The notes: a model not told the origin generated them from the sequence alone. A stretch of DNA of 64,000 nucleotides from an uncultured Allorhizobium sp. (GCA_958439205.1 OY288189.1:2557001-2621000), one strand, 5' to 3'; shown: positions 52,147 through 63,083, numbered from the stretch's first letter. Numbers and translations are program-made.

Positions 52147-53091
52147 TCATGACAGGAAACGGGCAGGCGGGACAAGAGCCAACTGGCGCTTGAGCCGTTC
52201 CTCGGAGAGATTTTCATCGGTTGCGTGGGGAGAGGCGAGGGTGATGGCCGCAGAGGCGGTGCCGTGGCGCAGTGCCTCGGTGAGGTCGGCACCGTTCAGC
52301 CTCGCATGCAGAAAGCCTGCCGCGAAAGCGTCGCCGGCGCCGGTCACATCGGCGATCTCGTTGAGTGGCACGGGTTCGATGAGCGCAATACCCTCTGGAC
52401 CGAATGCGACCGTCGGGCCGCTCCCGCTGGTCACCGTGCCACCGACAAGGCCTTGGGCACGCAGCAGATCCGGCCAGTCCTCAGCTCTTTCCGGCCGCGC
52501 GCCGGCAATGGCCTCGGCCTCCGCGCCATTCATGAAGAGATGGCTGATATGGGGCAGGGCGCCTTTGAACTTGACCACTTTCGCTGGCGAGATGGCGATC
52601 GCGGAAAGGCCCTTGCCCTCAGAATCGCAGGCCTTCGCAAGGGCGGTCAGCGTATCTGCCGGGAGGTTTGCGTCGGTCAGCACGTTGCTTGTGCTTGCCA
52701 GGCTGTCGCGGAGAGACCGCGCCTTCAGGCGGCGGGCCGAGAAGGCATCATAAAGCGCCATATCGGCAAGCGCGATCACCAGGTTGCCGTCGCGCTCAAG
52801 GATCGCCGTATAGCTCGGCGTCGCGCGATCGAGGAACATCACCGGCTGATCGTCGAGGCCAGCGCGCTCGGCTGCATCGGCGACCATCTGGCCGGCCGCA
52901 TCGCCACCCCGGGGTGCGATCAGGCGGACCGCGCGACCGAGCCGCGAGAGATTGCGGGCCGCATTGAAGACGCCGCCGCCGGCTTCCTCGAACCATTGCC
53001 CGGGATTGCTGGCGCCGGGCTTCGTGTCGCCGAATATGCGTGCCCGGCGGTCGATATGCGCGCCACCGATGGCGAGGATTTCAACGGTCAT
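52147..53091 (-). CDS. psuK: PfkB-family sugar kinase, probable pseudouridine kinase
   Basis: 314 residues. The ribokinase/PfkB fold is shown by the N-terminal EAGGGVFNAARNLSRLG and the C-terminal signature DVTGAGDAFAAGFLHA with the catalytic Asp. Pseudouridine kinase phosphorylates pseudouridine to feed PsuG, and the tight linkage with psuG (28 bp downstream) supports this. Substrate is by context; PfkB kinases vary. It is divergent from recA. Confidence 0.88.
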   Translation of the reverse strand: MTVEILAIGGAHIDRRARIFGDTKPGASNPGQWFEEAGGGVFNAARNLSRLGRAVRLIAPRGGDAAGQMVADAAERAGLDDQPVMFLDRATPSYTAILERDGNLVIALADMALYDAFSARRLKARSLRDSLASTSNVLTDANLPADTLTALAKACDSEGKGLSAIAISPAKVVKFKGALPHISHLFMNGAEAEAIAGARPERAEDWPDLLRAQGLVGGTVTSGSGPTVAFGPEGIALIEPVPLNEIADVTGAGDAFAAGFLHARLNGADLTEALRHGTASAAITLASPHATDENLSEERLKRQLALVPPARFLS

Positions 53092-53259
53092 CTATCGCTC
53101 TCCGGAGCCCGCAAATATCGAATCGAAGTGGTTCTCAAGGCTGCAGCAGATGGCTGCCGACGTTCCCATATCGCTAACCGCTGATATGGTGGAACATGTC
53201 TCGAACACTCTTTCGAAAATGGTTTTGAATCAACCACTTCGCATGCTCTTGCAAAATGA

Positions 53260-53274
53260 GAACAAAAAGTGTAC
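53260..53274 (+). promoter_or_regulatory. LexA (SOS) operator of recA, GAAC-N7-GTAC
   Basis: GAAC, seven bases, GTAC, 60 bp upstream of the recA ATG. This is the form reported for the Rhizobium etli recA operator as I recall it; the older description TTG-N11-CAA also fits at 53249-53265. Confidence 0.85.
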
Positions 53275-53333
53275 ATATTCCCCATCGGCGGCTTCATTGC
53301 CTATGCGGCCTCAATAACCTAAAGGTGGATCAA

Positions 53334-54422
53334 ATGGCACAGAATTCTTTGCGGCTTGTAGAGGACAAATCGGTGGATAAAAGCAAGGCATTGGAAGCGG
53401 CGCTCTCGCAGATCGAACGGTCGTTCGGCAAGGGCTCGATCATGAAGCTCGGCGCGAACGAGAGCGTGGTCGAAGTCGAGACGGTCTCGACGGGGTCGCT
53501 CAGCCTCGATATCGCGCTCGGCATCGGCGGATTGCCGAAGGGGCGCATCGTTGAAATTTACGGCCCGGAAAGCTCGGGTAAGACGACGCTGGCGCTGCAG
53601 ACGATTGCAGAGGCCCAGAAGAAGGGCGGCATCTGCGCCTTCGTCGACGCTGAACACGCGCTTGATCCGATCTATGCCCGCAAGCTCGGCGTCGACCTGC
53701 AGAACCTCCTGATCTCGCAGCCGGATACGGGCGAACAGGCGCTTGAAATCACCGATACGCTGGTGCGCTCCGGCGCGATCGACGTTCTCGTCGTCGACTC
53801 GGTTGCAGCGCTGACCCCGCGCGCCGAAATCGAAGGCGAAATGGGCGACAGCCTGCCGGGCATGCAGGCCCGTCTGATGAGCCAGGCGCTGCGCAAGCTC
53901 ACCGCCTCGATTTCGCGCTCGAAGACCATGGTGATCTTCATCAACCAGATCCGCATGAAGATAGGCGTCATGTTCGGTTCGCCGGAAACGACGACCGGTG
54001 GTAACGCGCTGAAGTTCTACGCCTCTGTGCGCCTGGACATCCGCCGTATCGGCGCGGTCAAGGATCGCGAAGAGGTTGTCGGCAACCAGACCCGCGTCAA
54101 GGTCGTCAAGAACAAGATGGCACCGCCCTTCAAGCAGGTCGAATTCGACATCATGTATGGCGAAGGCGTGTCGAAGACCGGCGAACTCGTCGACCTCGGC
54201 GTCAAGGCCGGCATCGTCGAGAAGTCGGGTGCCTGGTTCTCCTACAACAGCCAGCGTCTCGGCCAGGGTCGTGAAAACGCCAAGCTCTTCCTGCGCGACA
54301 ATCCGCCCGTGGCCCAGGAAATCGAGATGGCGCTGCGCCAGAATGCCGGCCTGATTGCGGAAAAGTTCCTGCAGAATGGCGGGCCGGATGCCAATGACGG
54401 CGATGGTGCCGACGACGCGTAA
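53334..54422 (+). CDS. recA: Recombinase RecA
   Basis: 362 residues from ATG 53334. DNA-strand exchange protein and LexA co-protease. Walker A GPESSGKT lies at residues 77-84, followed by [10 protein letters not shown], Walker [13 protein letters not shown]-binding loops near [13 protein letters not shown] and [14 protein letters not shown], and an acidic C-terminal tail. The N-terminus [28 protein letters not shown] matches rhizobial RecA in style. It is under an SOS box at 53260-53274. A terminator follows, then alaS. Confidence 0.97.
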   Translation: MAQNSLRLVEDKSVDKSKALEAALSQIERSFGKGSIMKLGANESVVEVETVSTGSLSLDIALGIGGLPKGRIVEIYGPESSGKTTLALQTIAEAQKKGGICAFVDAEHALDPIYARKLGVDLQNLLISQPDTGEQALEITDTLVRSGAIDVLVVDSVAALTPRAEIEGEMGDSLPGMQARLMSQALRKLTASISRSKTMVIFINQIRMKIGVMFGSPETTTGGNALKFYASVRLDIRRIGAVKDREEVVGNQTRVKVVKNKMAPPFKQVEFDIMYGEGVSKTGELVDLGVKAGIVEKSGAWFSYNSQRLGQGRENAKLFLRDNPPVAQEIEMALRQNAGLIAEKFLQNGGPDANDGDGADDA

Positions 54423-54451
54423 GGCGTTTGGCCTTTATCTGAAAGTTTTGC

Positions 54452-54485
54452 CGGCCGCGTTTCCCTGGAGACGCGGCCGTTTTCG
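54452..54485 (+). terminator. Rho-independent terminator after recA
   Basis: Perfect 9-bp stem CGGCCGCGT / ACGCGGCCG with a 10-base loop, followed by TTTTCGTT, 29 bp after the recA stop. Confidence 0.85.
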
Positions 54486-54575
54486 TTGCGGCTGCTGGAC
54501 AGGGAAGAAGCCGGGCGATAAAAGCCATTGATTTTGCAAATTGGCCGGCTTCCCGGCCTGAATGAAGGGCGTGAC

Positions 54576-57233
54576 ATGAGCGGTGTAAACGACATCCGGT
54601 CGACTTTTCTCGATTACTTCAAGACGAACGGTCACGAGGTCGTTTCCTCCAGCCCGCTGGTGCCGCGCAATGACCCGACACTGATGTTCACCAATGCCGG
54701 TATGGTGCAGTTCAAGAACGTCTTTACGGGTCTCGAACAGCGTCCGTATTCGACCGCTGCGACCGCGCAGAAATGCGTGCGCGCCGGTGGCAAGCACAAC
54801 GATCTGGACAATGTCGGTTACACCGCCCGCCACCACACATTCTTCGAAATGCTCGGCAATTTCTCCTTTGGCGACTATTTCAAGGAACGCGCGATCGAGC
54901 TTGCCTGGAACCTGATCACCAAGGAATTCGGCATCGACCGCAACCGCCTGCTGGTCACCGTCTATCACACCGATGACGAGGCCCACGCCCTGTGGAAGAA
55001 GATCGCCGGGCTCTCCGACGACAAGATCATCCGCATCGCGACCAACGACAATTTCTGGGCCATGGGTGACACCGGTCCCTGTGGTCCCTGCTCGGAAATC
55101 TTCTACGATCACGGCGACCACATCTGGGGTGGCCCTCCGGGCTCACCGGAAGAAGACGGTGACCGTTTCATCGAGATCTGGAACCTCGTCTTCATGCAGT
55201 ATGAGCAGGTGACGAAGGAAGAGCGCATCAACCTGCCGCGTCCGTCGATCGACACCGGCATGGGACTGGAGCGCGTTGCTGCCCTGTTGCAGGGCAAGCA
55301 CGACAATTATGACATCGACCTGTTCCGCGCCCTGATCGATGCTTCCGTCGATCTCACCGGCGTCAAGGCCGAGGGCGAGCGCCGCGCCAGCCACCGCGTC
55401 ATCGCCGACCACCTGCGCTCGTCGGCCTTCCTGATCGCCGATGGCGTTCTGCCGTCGAACGAAGGCCGCGGCTATGTGCTCCGCCGCATCATGCGCCGCG
55501 CCATGCGCCATGCGCAGCTTCTTGGTGCCAAGGATCCAATCATCTACAAGCTGCTGCCGGTGCTCGTGCAGCAGATGGGCCGTGCCTATCCGGAACTGGG
55601 CCGTGCCGAGTCCCTGATCTCCGAGACCCTGAAGCTCGAAGAAACCCGTTTCCGCAAGACGCTGGAGCGCGGCCTGACGCTGCTCTCCGACGCGACCGCG
55701 ACGCTCGACAAGGGCGACAGCCTCGACGGCGAGACCGCGTTCAAGCTCTACGACACTTATGGCTTCCCGCTCGACCTGACGCAGGACGCGCTGCGCGGTC
55801 GCGAAATCGGCGTCGATCTGACCGGCTTCAACGATGCCATGCAGCGCCAGAAGGCCGAGGCTCGCGCCAATTGGGCCGGCTCCGGCGACAAGGCCCAGGA
55901 AACCGTCTGGTTCGAGCTCAAGGAAAAGTTCGGCGCGACCGAATTCCTCGGCTACAGCTCTGAAACCGCCGAAGGTCAGGTTCTGGCCATCGTCAAGGAC
56001 GGCAAGGTCGTCGAAAAGGCGAGCGCCGGTGAAGAGGTTCAGATCGTCGTCAATCAGACGCCGTTTTACGGCGAATCCGGTGGCCAGATGGGCGACACCG
56101 GCGAGATCGTCGGCGAAGGCTATTCGCTGGCCGTCAGCGATACCCAGAAAAAGGGCGAGGGCGTCTTCGTCCACATCGCGACCGTCCAGAACGGCATCGT
56201 GACGGCTGGTGGCGCGGTTTCGCTCAATGTCGACCACGCCCGCCGCTCGCGCCTCCGGTCCAATCACTCGGCCACGCACCTTCTCCATGAGGCACTGCGT
56301 GACGTGCTCGGCACCCATGTTGCTCAGAAGGGTTCGCTCGTGGCGCCCGAGCGTCTGCGCTTCGATATCTCTCATCCGAAGCCGATCTCGGCCGAAGAGT
56401 TGAAGATCGTCGAAGAGATGGCAAACGAAATCATCATCCAGAACGCGCCGGTCACGACCCGCCTGATGGCGGTCGACGACGCGATCGCGGAAGGCGCCAT
56501 GGCACTCTTCGGCGAAAAATATGGTGACGAAGTCCGTGTCGTATCCATGGGCACTGCAGTTCGCGGCGAGAAGGCCGGCAAGGCCTATTCGATCGAACTC
56601 TGCGGCGGCACGCATGTGTCGGCGACCGGCGACATCGGTTTGGTGCGCCTGGTCGGCGAAAGCGCCGTCGGGGCCGGTGTGCGCCGTCTCGAAGCCCTGA
56701 CCGGTGAGGCGGCTCGCGCCTATCTCGCCGAGCAGGACGAGCGCGTCAAGACGCTGGCTTCGACGCTCAAGGTGCAGCCGACGGATGTCGTCGCCCGCGT
56801 CGAGGCGCTGGTGGACGAACGCCGCAAGCTCGAAAAGGAACTGGCGGAAGCCAAGCGCAAGCTCGCCATGGGCGGTGGTGCGAGTGGTGGCGCCGAGGCG
56901 CCGAAGCAGGTGAACGGCATCAACTTCATCGGCCGCGTGCTGGCCGGCATCGACGCCAAGGATCTCAAGGGCATGGCGGACGAGGCAAAGGCTGGTCTGG
57001 AAACAGCCGTCGTCGTGCTGATCGCTGTGGCTGAAGACGGCAAGGCAAGTGCTGTCGTGTCCGTCACGCCGGATCTGGCTGCCCGCCACAGCGCTGTCGA
57101 TCTCGTCCGCGTCGCTTCGACCACCCTTGGCGGCAAGGGTGGCGGCGGACGTCCCGACATGGCCCAGGCCGGCGGTCCCGATGGGGCCCAGGCCGAGGCT
57201 GCGATTGCGGCTGTCGAGGCCGTTCTCGGCTGA
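54576..57233 (+). CDS. alaS: Alanine-tRNA ligase
   Basis: 885 residues from ATG 54576. It charges tRNA-Ala and edits mischarged Ser/Gly. The class II catalytic part covers the first ~450 residues ([52 protein letters not shown]). The editing domain has its zinc ligands in [11 protein letters not shown] and [13 protein letters not shown]. The C-terminal oligomerisation/DHHA1 domain has a Gly-rich end ([16 protein letters not shown]). All expected parts are intact. It lies between two terminators, so it is its own unit. Confidence 0.97.
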   Translation: MSGVNDIRSTFLDYFKTNGHEVVSSSPLVPRNDPTLMFTNAGMVQFKNVFTGLEQRPYSTAATAQKCVRAGGKHNDLDNVGYTARHHTFFEMLGNFSFGDYFKERAIELAWNLITKEFGIDRNRLLVTVYHTDDEAHALWKKIAGLSDDKIIRIATNDNFWAMGDTGPCGPCSEIFYDHGDHIWGGPPGSPEEDGDRFIEIWNLVFMQYEQVTKEERINLPRPSIDTGMGLERVAALLQGKHDNYDIDLFRALIDASVDLTGVKAEGERRASHRVIADHLRSSAFLIADGVLPSNEGRGYVLRRIMRRAMRHAQLLGAKDPIIYKLLPVLVQQMGRAYPELGRAESLISETLKLEETRFRKTLERGLTLLSDATATLDKGDSLDGETAFKLYDTYGFPLDLTQDALRGREIGVDLTGFNDAMQRQKAEARANWAGSGDKAQETVWFELKEKFGATEFLGYSSETAEGQVLAIVKDGKVVEKASAGEEVQIVVNQTPFYGESGGQMGDTGEIVGEGYSLAVSDTQKKGEGVFVHIATVQNGIVTAGGAVSLNVDHARRSRLRSNHSATHLLHEALRDVLGTHVAQKGSLVAPERLRFDISHPKPISAEELKIVEEMANEIIIQNAPVTTRLMAVDDAIAEGAMALFGEKYGDEVRVVSMGTAVRGEKAGKAYSIELCGGTHVSATGDIGLVRLVGESAVGAGVRRLEALTGEAARAYLAEQDERVKTLASTLKVQPTDVVARVEALVDERRKLEKELAEAKRKLAMGGGASGGAEAPKQVNGINFIGRVLAGIDAKDLKGMADEAKAGLETAVVVLIAVAEDGKASAVVSVTPDLAARHSAVDLVRVASTTLGGKGGGGRPDMAQAGGPDGAQAEAAIAAVEAVLG

Positions 57234-57255
57234 TCTTTCGCGGTTTGATCGGATC

Positions 57256-57283
57256 AAGGCCGGGCATTGCCCGGCCTTTTTTA
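57256..57283 (+). terminator. Rho-independent terminator after alaS
   Basis: Perfect 10-bp stem AAGGCCGGGC / GCCCGGCCTT with a 3-base loop, followed by TTTT, 22 bp after the alaS stop. Confidence 0.93.
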
Positions 57284-57368
57284 TTGTCGATTATCGAGAT
57301 TTACCGATAGATTTTGCGGATTCTTCAACCTTGTGGACTAGGACTGTTGGATCATCGAGGTTGTCGAC

Positions 57369-58619
57369 TTGGCTGCAGTCTTTCACATTCCCACGCTCAC
57401 TGTGTGCCTCGCGGCAACGCTGATCATTGTATCCGGCTTTCTTACCCTTCTCTGGGTGCATGAGCGTGACAATCGTGCGCTCGGGTTCTGGTCACTCGGC
57501 TTCTCCGCCGGTGCACTCGGAATGGTGCTGGTCAGCCTGCGCGAACTCGCGCCGCCTATCGTCGCGCTCGGCCTGGGCAATGGCTTGGGCATCTACAGCA
57601 TCGGCCTGATCTGGCTGGGTTGTCTGGCGTTCGAAGGCGAAACGCGCAAGGGCAGCGGTATCATCGCGGCGGCGGGCGCCGTCCTCTGGCTTTGTCTGTT
57701 TGCGTTCCCATTTTTTGCAGAAGATCTCGGCACCCGCATCCTGGTGGCATCGATCCTTTATGCCGGTTACTCCTTTCTCTGCATTCCCATTCTCCTGTCT
57801 GGGCAACGGCGGGAGCCTTTGCCGGCCCGGCTCATTGCTCTCGTGGCGTTCGGCACCCATGGCGCGGCCTATGTCATCCGGTTTCCGCTGCAGCTGATCG
57901 AGCCGGTGCATCTCGTCGCCGGCCATGCGCCGCTCTGGTATGGCACCATGAACTTCGGTTTCTTCGTACAGGGCCTGGTTGGCGCTCTCGCGGTCTTCGC
58001 CATGGTGCATGAGCGGGCGACGCGCCGCTACAAACGGGATTCCGAGACGGATGTGCTGACATCGCTGTCCAACAGGCGGGCCTTCATGGAGGCCGTTGCC
58101 AAGGCGCGTGCCGGTTTCGGCGGATCTGGCCCGGGTGCGGTGCTTGCGGTCGTCGATGCCGATCACTTTAAGTCGATCAACGACACCTACGGACATGCGG
58201 CCGGCGATCTTGTCCTCATGCAGCTTGGCCGGTTCCTGTCCCGTGAGTTGCCCGACGGCGTTATCGTCGGACGGCTCGGAGGCGAGGAGTTCGGTATTTA
58301 CCTACCTGCCTATATAGCTATGCGGCATCCGCAGTTGCTGGAGGATCTGCGACGCGGGGTGAGTGCTATCGCGACGGATGATCTAGCGTCGTTGCCGGGT
58401 GTCACGGTCAGCATCGGTGCCGTATCCCTTGCTTCGGGCCCGCTTGATTTTTCGCGTGCCCTGGCCAGTGCCGACAAGGCGCTCTACGGATCGAAAAAGG
58501 CAGGGCGCAATTGCCTCACCTGGGCGACGGCGGATCAAGATCCAGGCGAGCGGCTGGAGCTTCAGCCCGAGTCGTCGATGGGCGAGCCGGTGACATCAGC
58601 ACCCCGTTCTGCCGCCTGA
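57369..58619 (+). CDS. Membrane diguanylate cyclase (GGDEF domain)
   Basis: 416 residues from TTG 57369, with GAGG seven bases upstream. About six or seven membrane segments fill residues 5-220, forming a sensor module of unknown ligand. A GGDEF domain follows: DVLTSLSNRRAFM, DADHFKSINDTYGH and an intact RLGGEEFGIY loop, so the enzyme should make c-di-GMP. I see no RxxD inhibitory site at the normal distance. A disordered tail of ~35 residues ends the protein. It converges on the SulP gene with a 6-bp gap and no terminator between. Confidence 0.9.
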   Translation: MAAVFHIPTLTVCLAATLIIVSGFLTLLWVHERDNRALGFWSLGFSAGALGMVLVSLRELAPPIVALGLGNGLGIYSIGLIWLGCLAFEGETRKGSGIIAAAGAVLWLCLFAFPFFAEDLGTRILVASILYAGYSFLCIPILLSGQRREPLPARLIALVAFGTHGAAYVIRFPLQLIEPVHLVAGHAPLWYGTMNFGFFVQGLVGALAVFAMVHERATRRYKRDSETDVLTSLSNRRAFMEAVAKARAGFGGSGPGAVLAVVDADHFKSINDTYGHAAGDLVLMQLGRFLSRELPDGVIVGRLGGEEFGIYLPAYIAMRHPQLLEDLRRGVSAIATDDLASLPGVTVSIGAVSLASGPLDFSRALASADKALYGSKKAGRNCLTWATADQDPGERLELQPESSMGEPVTSAPRSAA

Positions 58620-58625
58620 AAAGCT

Positions 58626-60260
58626 TCAGGGATTGTGGGCTGCCTCGCGTCGGGCGAGCGCCTCGCGCGCTTCGCCCATGGTGCGAACGAAGGTTAATCC
58701 ATGTTCTGGTGCTTCGTGGTGGTGGAGCATGGTCTTCAGTTCCGGTCGATCCGTGACGAGGTAAACCTCGACACCCTGCCGAACGGCCTTGCGGATGACG
58801 CTGGTCAGCAGGTTTACTCCCGAAGTGTCGACGAACTGGATGCCGGTGCAATCGAGCACGAGATTGCGGTGATCGTCGCCGATGCGATCGAGCACGGCGC
58901 CGGCGGCCGCCACAGCGCCGAAGAAGAAGGCCCCGTCCAGCCGATAGGTCACGGTATCGGCATCCGTCGCGTCCAGCGGCTTTTCCGGCCCCTCCGCCGT
59001 CACCCTTATGCTCTTCGACATATGATGGATGAACTGAAGTGCTGCGAGCGAGAAGCCGACGACGATGCCTTCCGTCAGGTCGCGGAAGACCACCAGCAGG
59101 AATGTCACGCCGAGAATGAGCGCTTCGCCGCGCGATGAGCGAACGAGGGCTGATATCGCCGACTTCTCCACCATGTTCCAGGAGACGACTGCGAGCACGC
59201 CTGCCAGGGCCGCGAGCGGTATGAAGGCCGCGAGCGGGGCGGCCACCAGCATGAAGCCGAGCAGGAAGGCCGAATGCAGCATGCCGGAGACAGGGCTCGT
59301 CGCTCCGGCGCGGACATTGGTCGCGGTGCGTGCGATCGTGCCGGTGACGCAGATGCCGCCAAACAGGGCCGAGGCGATGTTCGCGGTTCCCTGCGCCACG
59401 AGTTCAGTGTTGGAGCGATGCCGCCGCCCGGTCATGCCGTCGGCCACCACGGCCGAGAGCAATGATTCGATCGCGCCGAGCAGCGCAAAGGCGATGGCGT
59501 CCGGCAGGACGGCGAGGGCCAGTTCCGGCGTGACGTTCGGCAGTGACGGCAGAGGCAGGCCCGAGGGTATGCCGCCGAACTTGGAGCCGATGGTCGCGAC
59601 GGGCAGTTGAAGCATCCCGGCGATCGCCGATGCGGTGATGACGGCGATCAGCAGTCCGGGCCAGGAGGGACGGTAGCGGCGCAGCACAAGGATAATCGCG
59701 ATGGTGAGGCTGGCGATCCCAGCCGCCGCCGGTGACACGCTCGGCAGGGCATTGGCGATGGCGCCTAGTTTCTCTGCAAGCGGGCCGGGCTCTCCCTCGG
59801 TGAAGGTCAGCCCCAGAAGTTCACCGATCTGGCTTGCGAAGATGATGACGGCAATGCCGGCGGTAAAGCCGACCGTGACGGGATAGGGGATGAACTTGAT
59901 ATAGTCGCCGAGCCTCAAGAGCCCGCAGGCGATCAGCATCACGCCTGCCATGGCGGTTGCCAGCAACAGTCCCTCGATGCCGTGGGTCGCGACTGTCATG
60001 CTGACGAGCACGATGAAGGCGCCGGCCGGGCCGCCGATCTGGTGGCGGCTGCCGCCGAGCAGAGAGACGATGAAGCCGCCGATGATTGCCGTATAGAGCC
60101 CACGGTCCGGCGTCACGCCCGAGGCAATGGCGATTGCCATCGAAAGGGGCAGGGCGACAATTGCCACGGTCAGTCCCGCAAGCGTGTCGGCCTTCAGGCG
60201 TGCGAGGCCATAGCCTTCGCGGAAGACGCTGATCGTTTTGGGAAGGATGACATCTGCCAT
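58626..60260 (-). CDS. SulP family anion transporter with C-terminal STAS domain
   Basis: 544 residues. About 10-12 membrane segments in the first ~420 residues carry the SulP pattern (GLYTAIIGGFIVSLLGGSRHQIGGPAGAF, NTELVAQGTANIASALFGG). The cytoplasmic STAS domain lies at about 440-540 (LVLDCTGIQFVDTSGVNLLTSVI). SulP carriers move sulfate, bicarbonate or dicarboxylates; the substrate cannot be read here. No carbonic anhydrase or sulfate-assimilation genes are adjacent. It is convergent with the GGDEF gene and divergent from a small membrane-protein gene. Confidence 0.92.
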   Translation of the reverse strand: MADVILPKTISVFREGYGLARLKADTLAGLTVAIVALPLSMAIAIASGVTPDRGLYTAIIGGFIVSLLGGSRHQIGGPAGAFIVLVSMTVATHGIEGLLLATAMAGVMLIACGLLRLGDYIKFIPYPVTVGFTAGIAVIIFASQIGELLGLTFTEGEPGPLAEKLGAIANALPSVSPAAAGIASLTIAIILVLRRYRPSWPGLLIAVITASAIAGMLQLPVATIGSKFGGIPSGLPLPSLPNVTPELALAVLPDAIAFALLGAIESLLSAVVADGMTGRRHRSNTELVAQGTANIASALFGGICVTGTIARTATNVRAGATSPVSGMLHSAFLLGFMLVAAPLAAFIPLAALAGVLAVVSWNMVEKSAISALVRSSRGEALILGVTFLLVVFRDLTEGIVVGFSLAALQFIHHMSKSIRVTAEGPEKPLDATDADTVTYRLDGAFFFGAVAAAGAVLDRIGDDHRNLVLDCTGIQFVDTSGVNLLTSVIRKAVRQGVEVYLVTDRPELKTMLHHHEAPEHGLTFVRTMGEAREALARREAAHNP

Positions 60261-60419
60261 GTTGATCGCGATTGCCGGGTGGTGAACGCGGTCGCCCCTC
60301 TGCCGCGTCTTTCCGCCATTGGACTCTGAGTCCGCGCATTTGACAACATGGCCAAAGGGATACTGTCGCTGAGTGCAATCTGCCGGCTTTTCGAGGCGCA
60401 GAATTCTTCCTATGGATAG

Positions 60420-60941
60420 ATGATGAAGACCGAGACGAGTTATCCCACCCTGATGATCTATCCGCGCCGTGGCCTCGCGGTGCTCTGGGCTGCAGGCGGC
60501 GCGGTCATTCTGTCCGTTGCGTTCGGCGGGCTCCTGGCGAGCCTGCTCGGCGGCGGCTGGGCGAGCCTGATGACTTTTGTCTATCTGGTGCTGTTCGCAA
60601 TTGGGATCCTCGGGTTTCGCCGAGGCTGGCAGGGCCTTGTTGCGGCCATGCGGCCGGTGGTCGAGCTCAACAACGAGGAACTGATTGATCTCAGAACCGA
60701 GCGCCGGATTGCCTGGGCCTCTATCGTCGAGCTTTCACAGCGCCGCGTGGCCGGTCGCTGGGTGATCGACATCGACTATCTCGATGAAGACGATCCGGAT
60801 CGTCTCGACAGCTATGATCTGCCGCTCTCCGGCTATCACATCTCCGGACGCCGCATGGGGGCGGAGATCCGCAAGCGCTTTGCCGAGGTGGATGCCGGCG
60901 ACGCGCTTCCCGATACAGAAAACCCGGCCACGTTGCCGTGA
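60420..60941 (+). CDS. Small two-pass membrane protein with PH-like C-terminal part
   Basis: 173 residues. Two membrane segments (about 18-40 and 45-66) precede a cytoplasmic domain with strand-like segments (VVELNNEELIDLRTERRIAWASIVELSQRRVAGRWVIDIDYL), which resembles the bacterial PH-like region of STM3941-type proteins. Function unknown. A hairpin (60921-60948) covers the stop codon and separates it from convergent icd. Confidence 0.7.
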   Translation: MMKTETSYPTLMIYPRRGLAVLWAAGGAVILSVAFGGLLASLLGGGWASLMTFVYLVLFAIGILGFRRGWQGLVAAMRPVVELNNEELIDLRTERRIAWASIVELSQRRVAGRWVIDIDYLDEDDPDRLDSYDLPLSGYHISGRRMGAEIRKRFAEVDAGDALPDTENPATLP

Positions 60942-60948
60942 CCGGGTT
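60921..60948. terminator. Hairpin between convergent genes, over the stop codon of the membrane-protein gene
   Basis: AACCCGG-C-CACG / CGTG-A-CCGGGTT with a 4-base loop and one mismatch. Only short T-tracts flank it. It is placed to end both the plus-strand gene and icd. Confidence 0.65.
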
Positions 60949-60974
60949 CTGAATTCTCAAGCTCTGGCTGCCGA

Positions 60975-62189
60975 TCAGGCGGCCATGGCCTTCTTCAGGT
61001 TTTCGTCGACCTTGTCGAGGAAGGCAGTGGTCGAGAGCCACGGCTGATCCGGACCGATGAGTAGCGCCAGGTCCTTGGTCATGTAACCGGCTTCAACCGT
61101 GTCGATGCAGACCTTTTCCAGCGTCGTTGCGAAGTTGGCCAGATCGGCATTGTCGTCCAGCTTGGCGCGGTGGGCGAGGCCACGGGTCCAGGCGAAGATC
61201 GAAGCGATCGAGTTGGTCGAGGTTTCCTGACCCTTCTGGTGCTGGCGGTAGTGACGAGTCACCGTGCCGTGGGCGGCTTCGGCTTCGACGGTGCGCCCAT
61301 CGGGGGACAAGAGAACCGAGGTCATCAGGCCGAGCGAGCCGAAGCCCTGAGCAACCGTGTCCGACTGAACGTCGCCATCGTAGTTCTTGCAGGCCCAGAC
61401 GTAGCCACCGGACCACTTCAGCGCAGAAGCGACCATGTCGTCGATCAGGCGGTGTTCGTAGACGATGCCGATCTCTTCGAACTTGGCCTTGAATTCAGCC
61501 TGGTAGACTTCTTCGAAGATATCCTTGAAGCGGCCGTCATAGGCCTTGAGGATGGTGTTCTTGGTCGACAGGTAGACCGGCCACTTGCGCATCAGGCCGT
61601 ACATCATCGAGGCGCGGGCGAATTCGCGGATCGATTCGTCGAGGTTGTACATCGCCATGGCGACGCCTGCGCCCGGTGCGTTGTAGACTTCCTTTTCGAT
61701 GACTTCGCCATCTTCACCGACGAACTTGATCGTTAGCTTGCCCTTGCCGGGGAACTTGAAGTCGGTCGCCTTGTACTGGTCGCCGAAAGCGTGACGGCCA
61801 ACAACGATCGGCTTGGTCCAGCCGGGAACGAGGCGGGGTACGTTCTTGCAGATGATCGGCTCGCGGAAGATAACGCCGCCGAGGATGTTGCGGATCGTGC
61901 CGTTCGGGCTCTTCCACATTTCCTTGAGGTTGAATTCCTTGACGCGCTGTTCGTCCGGGGTGATCGTTGCGCACTTGATGCCGACGCCGTGCTTCTTGAT
62001 GGCGTGAGCGGCGTCGATGGTCACCTGGTCATTGGTGGCGTCGCGGTTTTCGACCGAGAGGTCGTAGTATTCGATGTCGAGATCCAGGTAGGGCAGGATC
62101 AGCTTGTCCTTGATGAACTGCCAGATGATGCGGGTCATCTCGTCGCCGTCGAGATCGACCACCGGGTTGGCTACCTTGATCTTGGTCAT
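60975..62189 (-). CDS. icd: Isocitrate dehydrogenase (NADP+)
   Basis: 404 residues from ATG 62189, which follows GAGGATATTC. It decarboxylates isocitrate to 2-oxoglutarate with NADP+. This is the homodimeric, eukaryote-like (type II) class found in alphaproteobacteria: [30 protein letters not shown] at the N-terminus, SPNGTIRN (substrate serine loop), [23 protein letters not shown] (metal site) and [12 protein letters not shown] (NADP site). Intact and full length. Joins the two fumarases in this window as a TCA-cycle gene. Confidence 0.96.
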   Translation of the reverse strand: MTKIKVANPVVDLDGDEMTRIIWQFIKDKLILPYLDLDIEYYDLSVENRDATNDQVTIDAAHAIKKHGVGIKCATITPDEQRVKEFNLKEMWKSPNGTIRNILGGVIFREPIICKNVPRLVPGWTKPIVVGRHAFGDQYKATDFKFPGKGKLTIKFVGEDGEVIEKEVYNAPGAGVAMAMYNLDESIREFARASMMYGLMRKWPVYLSTKNTILKAYDGRFKDIFEEVYQAEFKAKFEEIGIVYEHRLIDDMVASALKWSGGYVWACKNYDGDVQSDTVAQGFGSLGLMTSVLLSPDGRTVEAEAAHGTVTRHYRQHQKGQETSTNSIASIFAWTRGLAHRAKLDDNADLANFATTLEKVCIDTVEAGYMTKDLALLIGPDQPWLSTTAFLDKVDENLKKAMAA

Positions 62190-62411
62190 GAATATCCTCA
62201 CGAGTTTTTGCCTGACGCGCAGGCGCGGGGAGGGCGCTCTGCCGATGGCCTGCCTATAACATTCTCTCGTTACAAGGCAAACAGGAGAGGGTGTCTTCCG
62301 GTAAATTCTAGGTTCAGACTTTCGACGTGCGTTTTGCCCCAAACTTGGTTGCGGGAGACGCCCGATTTGCGGCTAAAAGCAAAGTGTCGATCAGATCATT
62401 CGGAGTCTCCC

Positions 62412-62948
62412 ATGAAACCCCTGTCTGCAGCCTTCGTCCTTGGCCTGTTTTTCGTATCGGTCGCGCCGAGCGTCGCGACCGCCGACATGAAGGCACCGGT
62501 CCGGGAAATCATCGAGGCGGCGGCCCGCAGCTGGGACAACAAGATCGACGAGCCGGCCGAAGACGTTTTCAGCGTGGATCGGCTGGAGCGGCTGTTCAGC
62601 GAGGATTTCGTTGAAGCTTTCGAGGCTGCATCGAAAAACCCGCCCTTCGACCCGCCCGAAGGCGAGACGACCGGCTATCCCTTCGACTACGACCCGATTG
62701 CCCAGGGGCAGGATGGTTGCCCCTTCGAGAATATTCATCTCGAGGATGATGGAGAGAGGCAGGTGACTGCGTTTTTCAACAATCGCCGTTGCATGGGCGA
62801 AGGCCCTGACTACGAGGTCGAAACGGTCCTGATCTTCGAGGTCGTTGAAGAGGACGGTCGGACGGTCATCGACGATTTCTACCCTGTGGTCGATGGACAG
62901 AATGGCTCCTCCATCAAGCAGGATTTGAAGGCGCAAGGCGGGCTCTGA
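62412..62948 (+). CDS. Secreted acidic protein of unknown function
   Basis: 178 residues from ATG 62412, with GGAG upstream. A signal peptide (MKPLSAAFVLGLFFVSVAPSVATA) is followed by an acidic mature part rich in Glu and Asp, with a proline-rich stretch (NPPFDPPEGETTGYPFDYDP) and two cysteines (DGCPFENIHL, RRCMGEG) that may pair. The C-terminal half (AFFNNRRC ... VETVLIFEVVEEDGRTVIDDFYPV) looks like an NTF2/DUF3828-type fold, a suggestion only. It is divergent from icd. Confidence 0.72.
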   Translation: MKPLSAAFVLGLFFVSVAPSVATADMKAPVREIIEAAARSWDNKIDEPAEDVFSVDRLERLFSEDFVEAFEAASKNPPFDPPEGETTGYPFDYDPIAQGQDGCPFENIHLEDDGERQVTAFFNNRRCMGEGPDYEVETVLIFEVVEEDGRTVIDDFYPVVDGQNGSSIKQDLKAQGGL

Positions 62949-63083
62949 GCTCTGGCGCGCCGTTTCTCTGCACGAAACTCACGGGGCGCAACGCCGTTTC
63001 CACGGCTGCCTTACCGGTGCAACCCCTTTGCGCCCTGACGATTTTATGCCAATGGGTGGCCCACACTCATACAAGGGCAGATC

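Noticed and set aside
55143..57257. Open minus-strand frame of 704 codons opposite alaS
   Set aside because: alaS is full length with all motifs; the antisense product has no recognisable domain.
62391..62936. Minus-strand frame of 181 codons opposite the secreted acidic protein
   Set aside because: The plus-strand frame has a ribosome site and a signal peptide; the minus-strand frame has neither.
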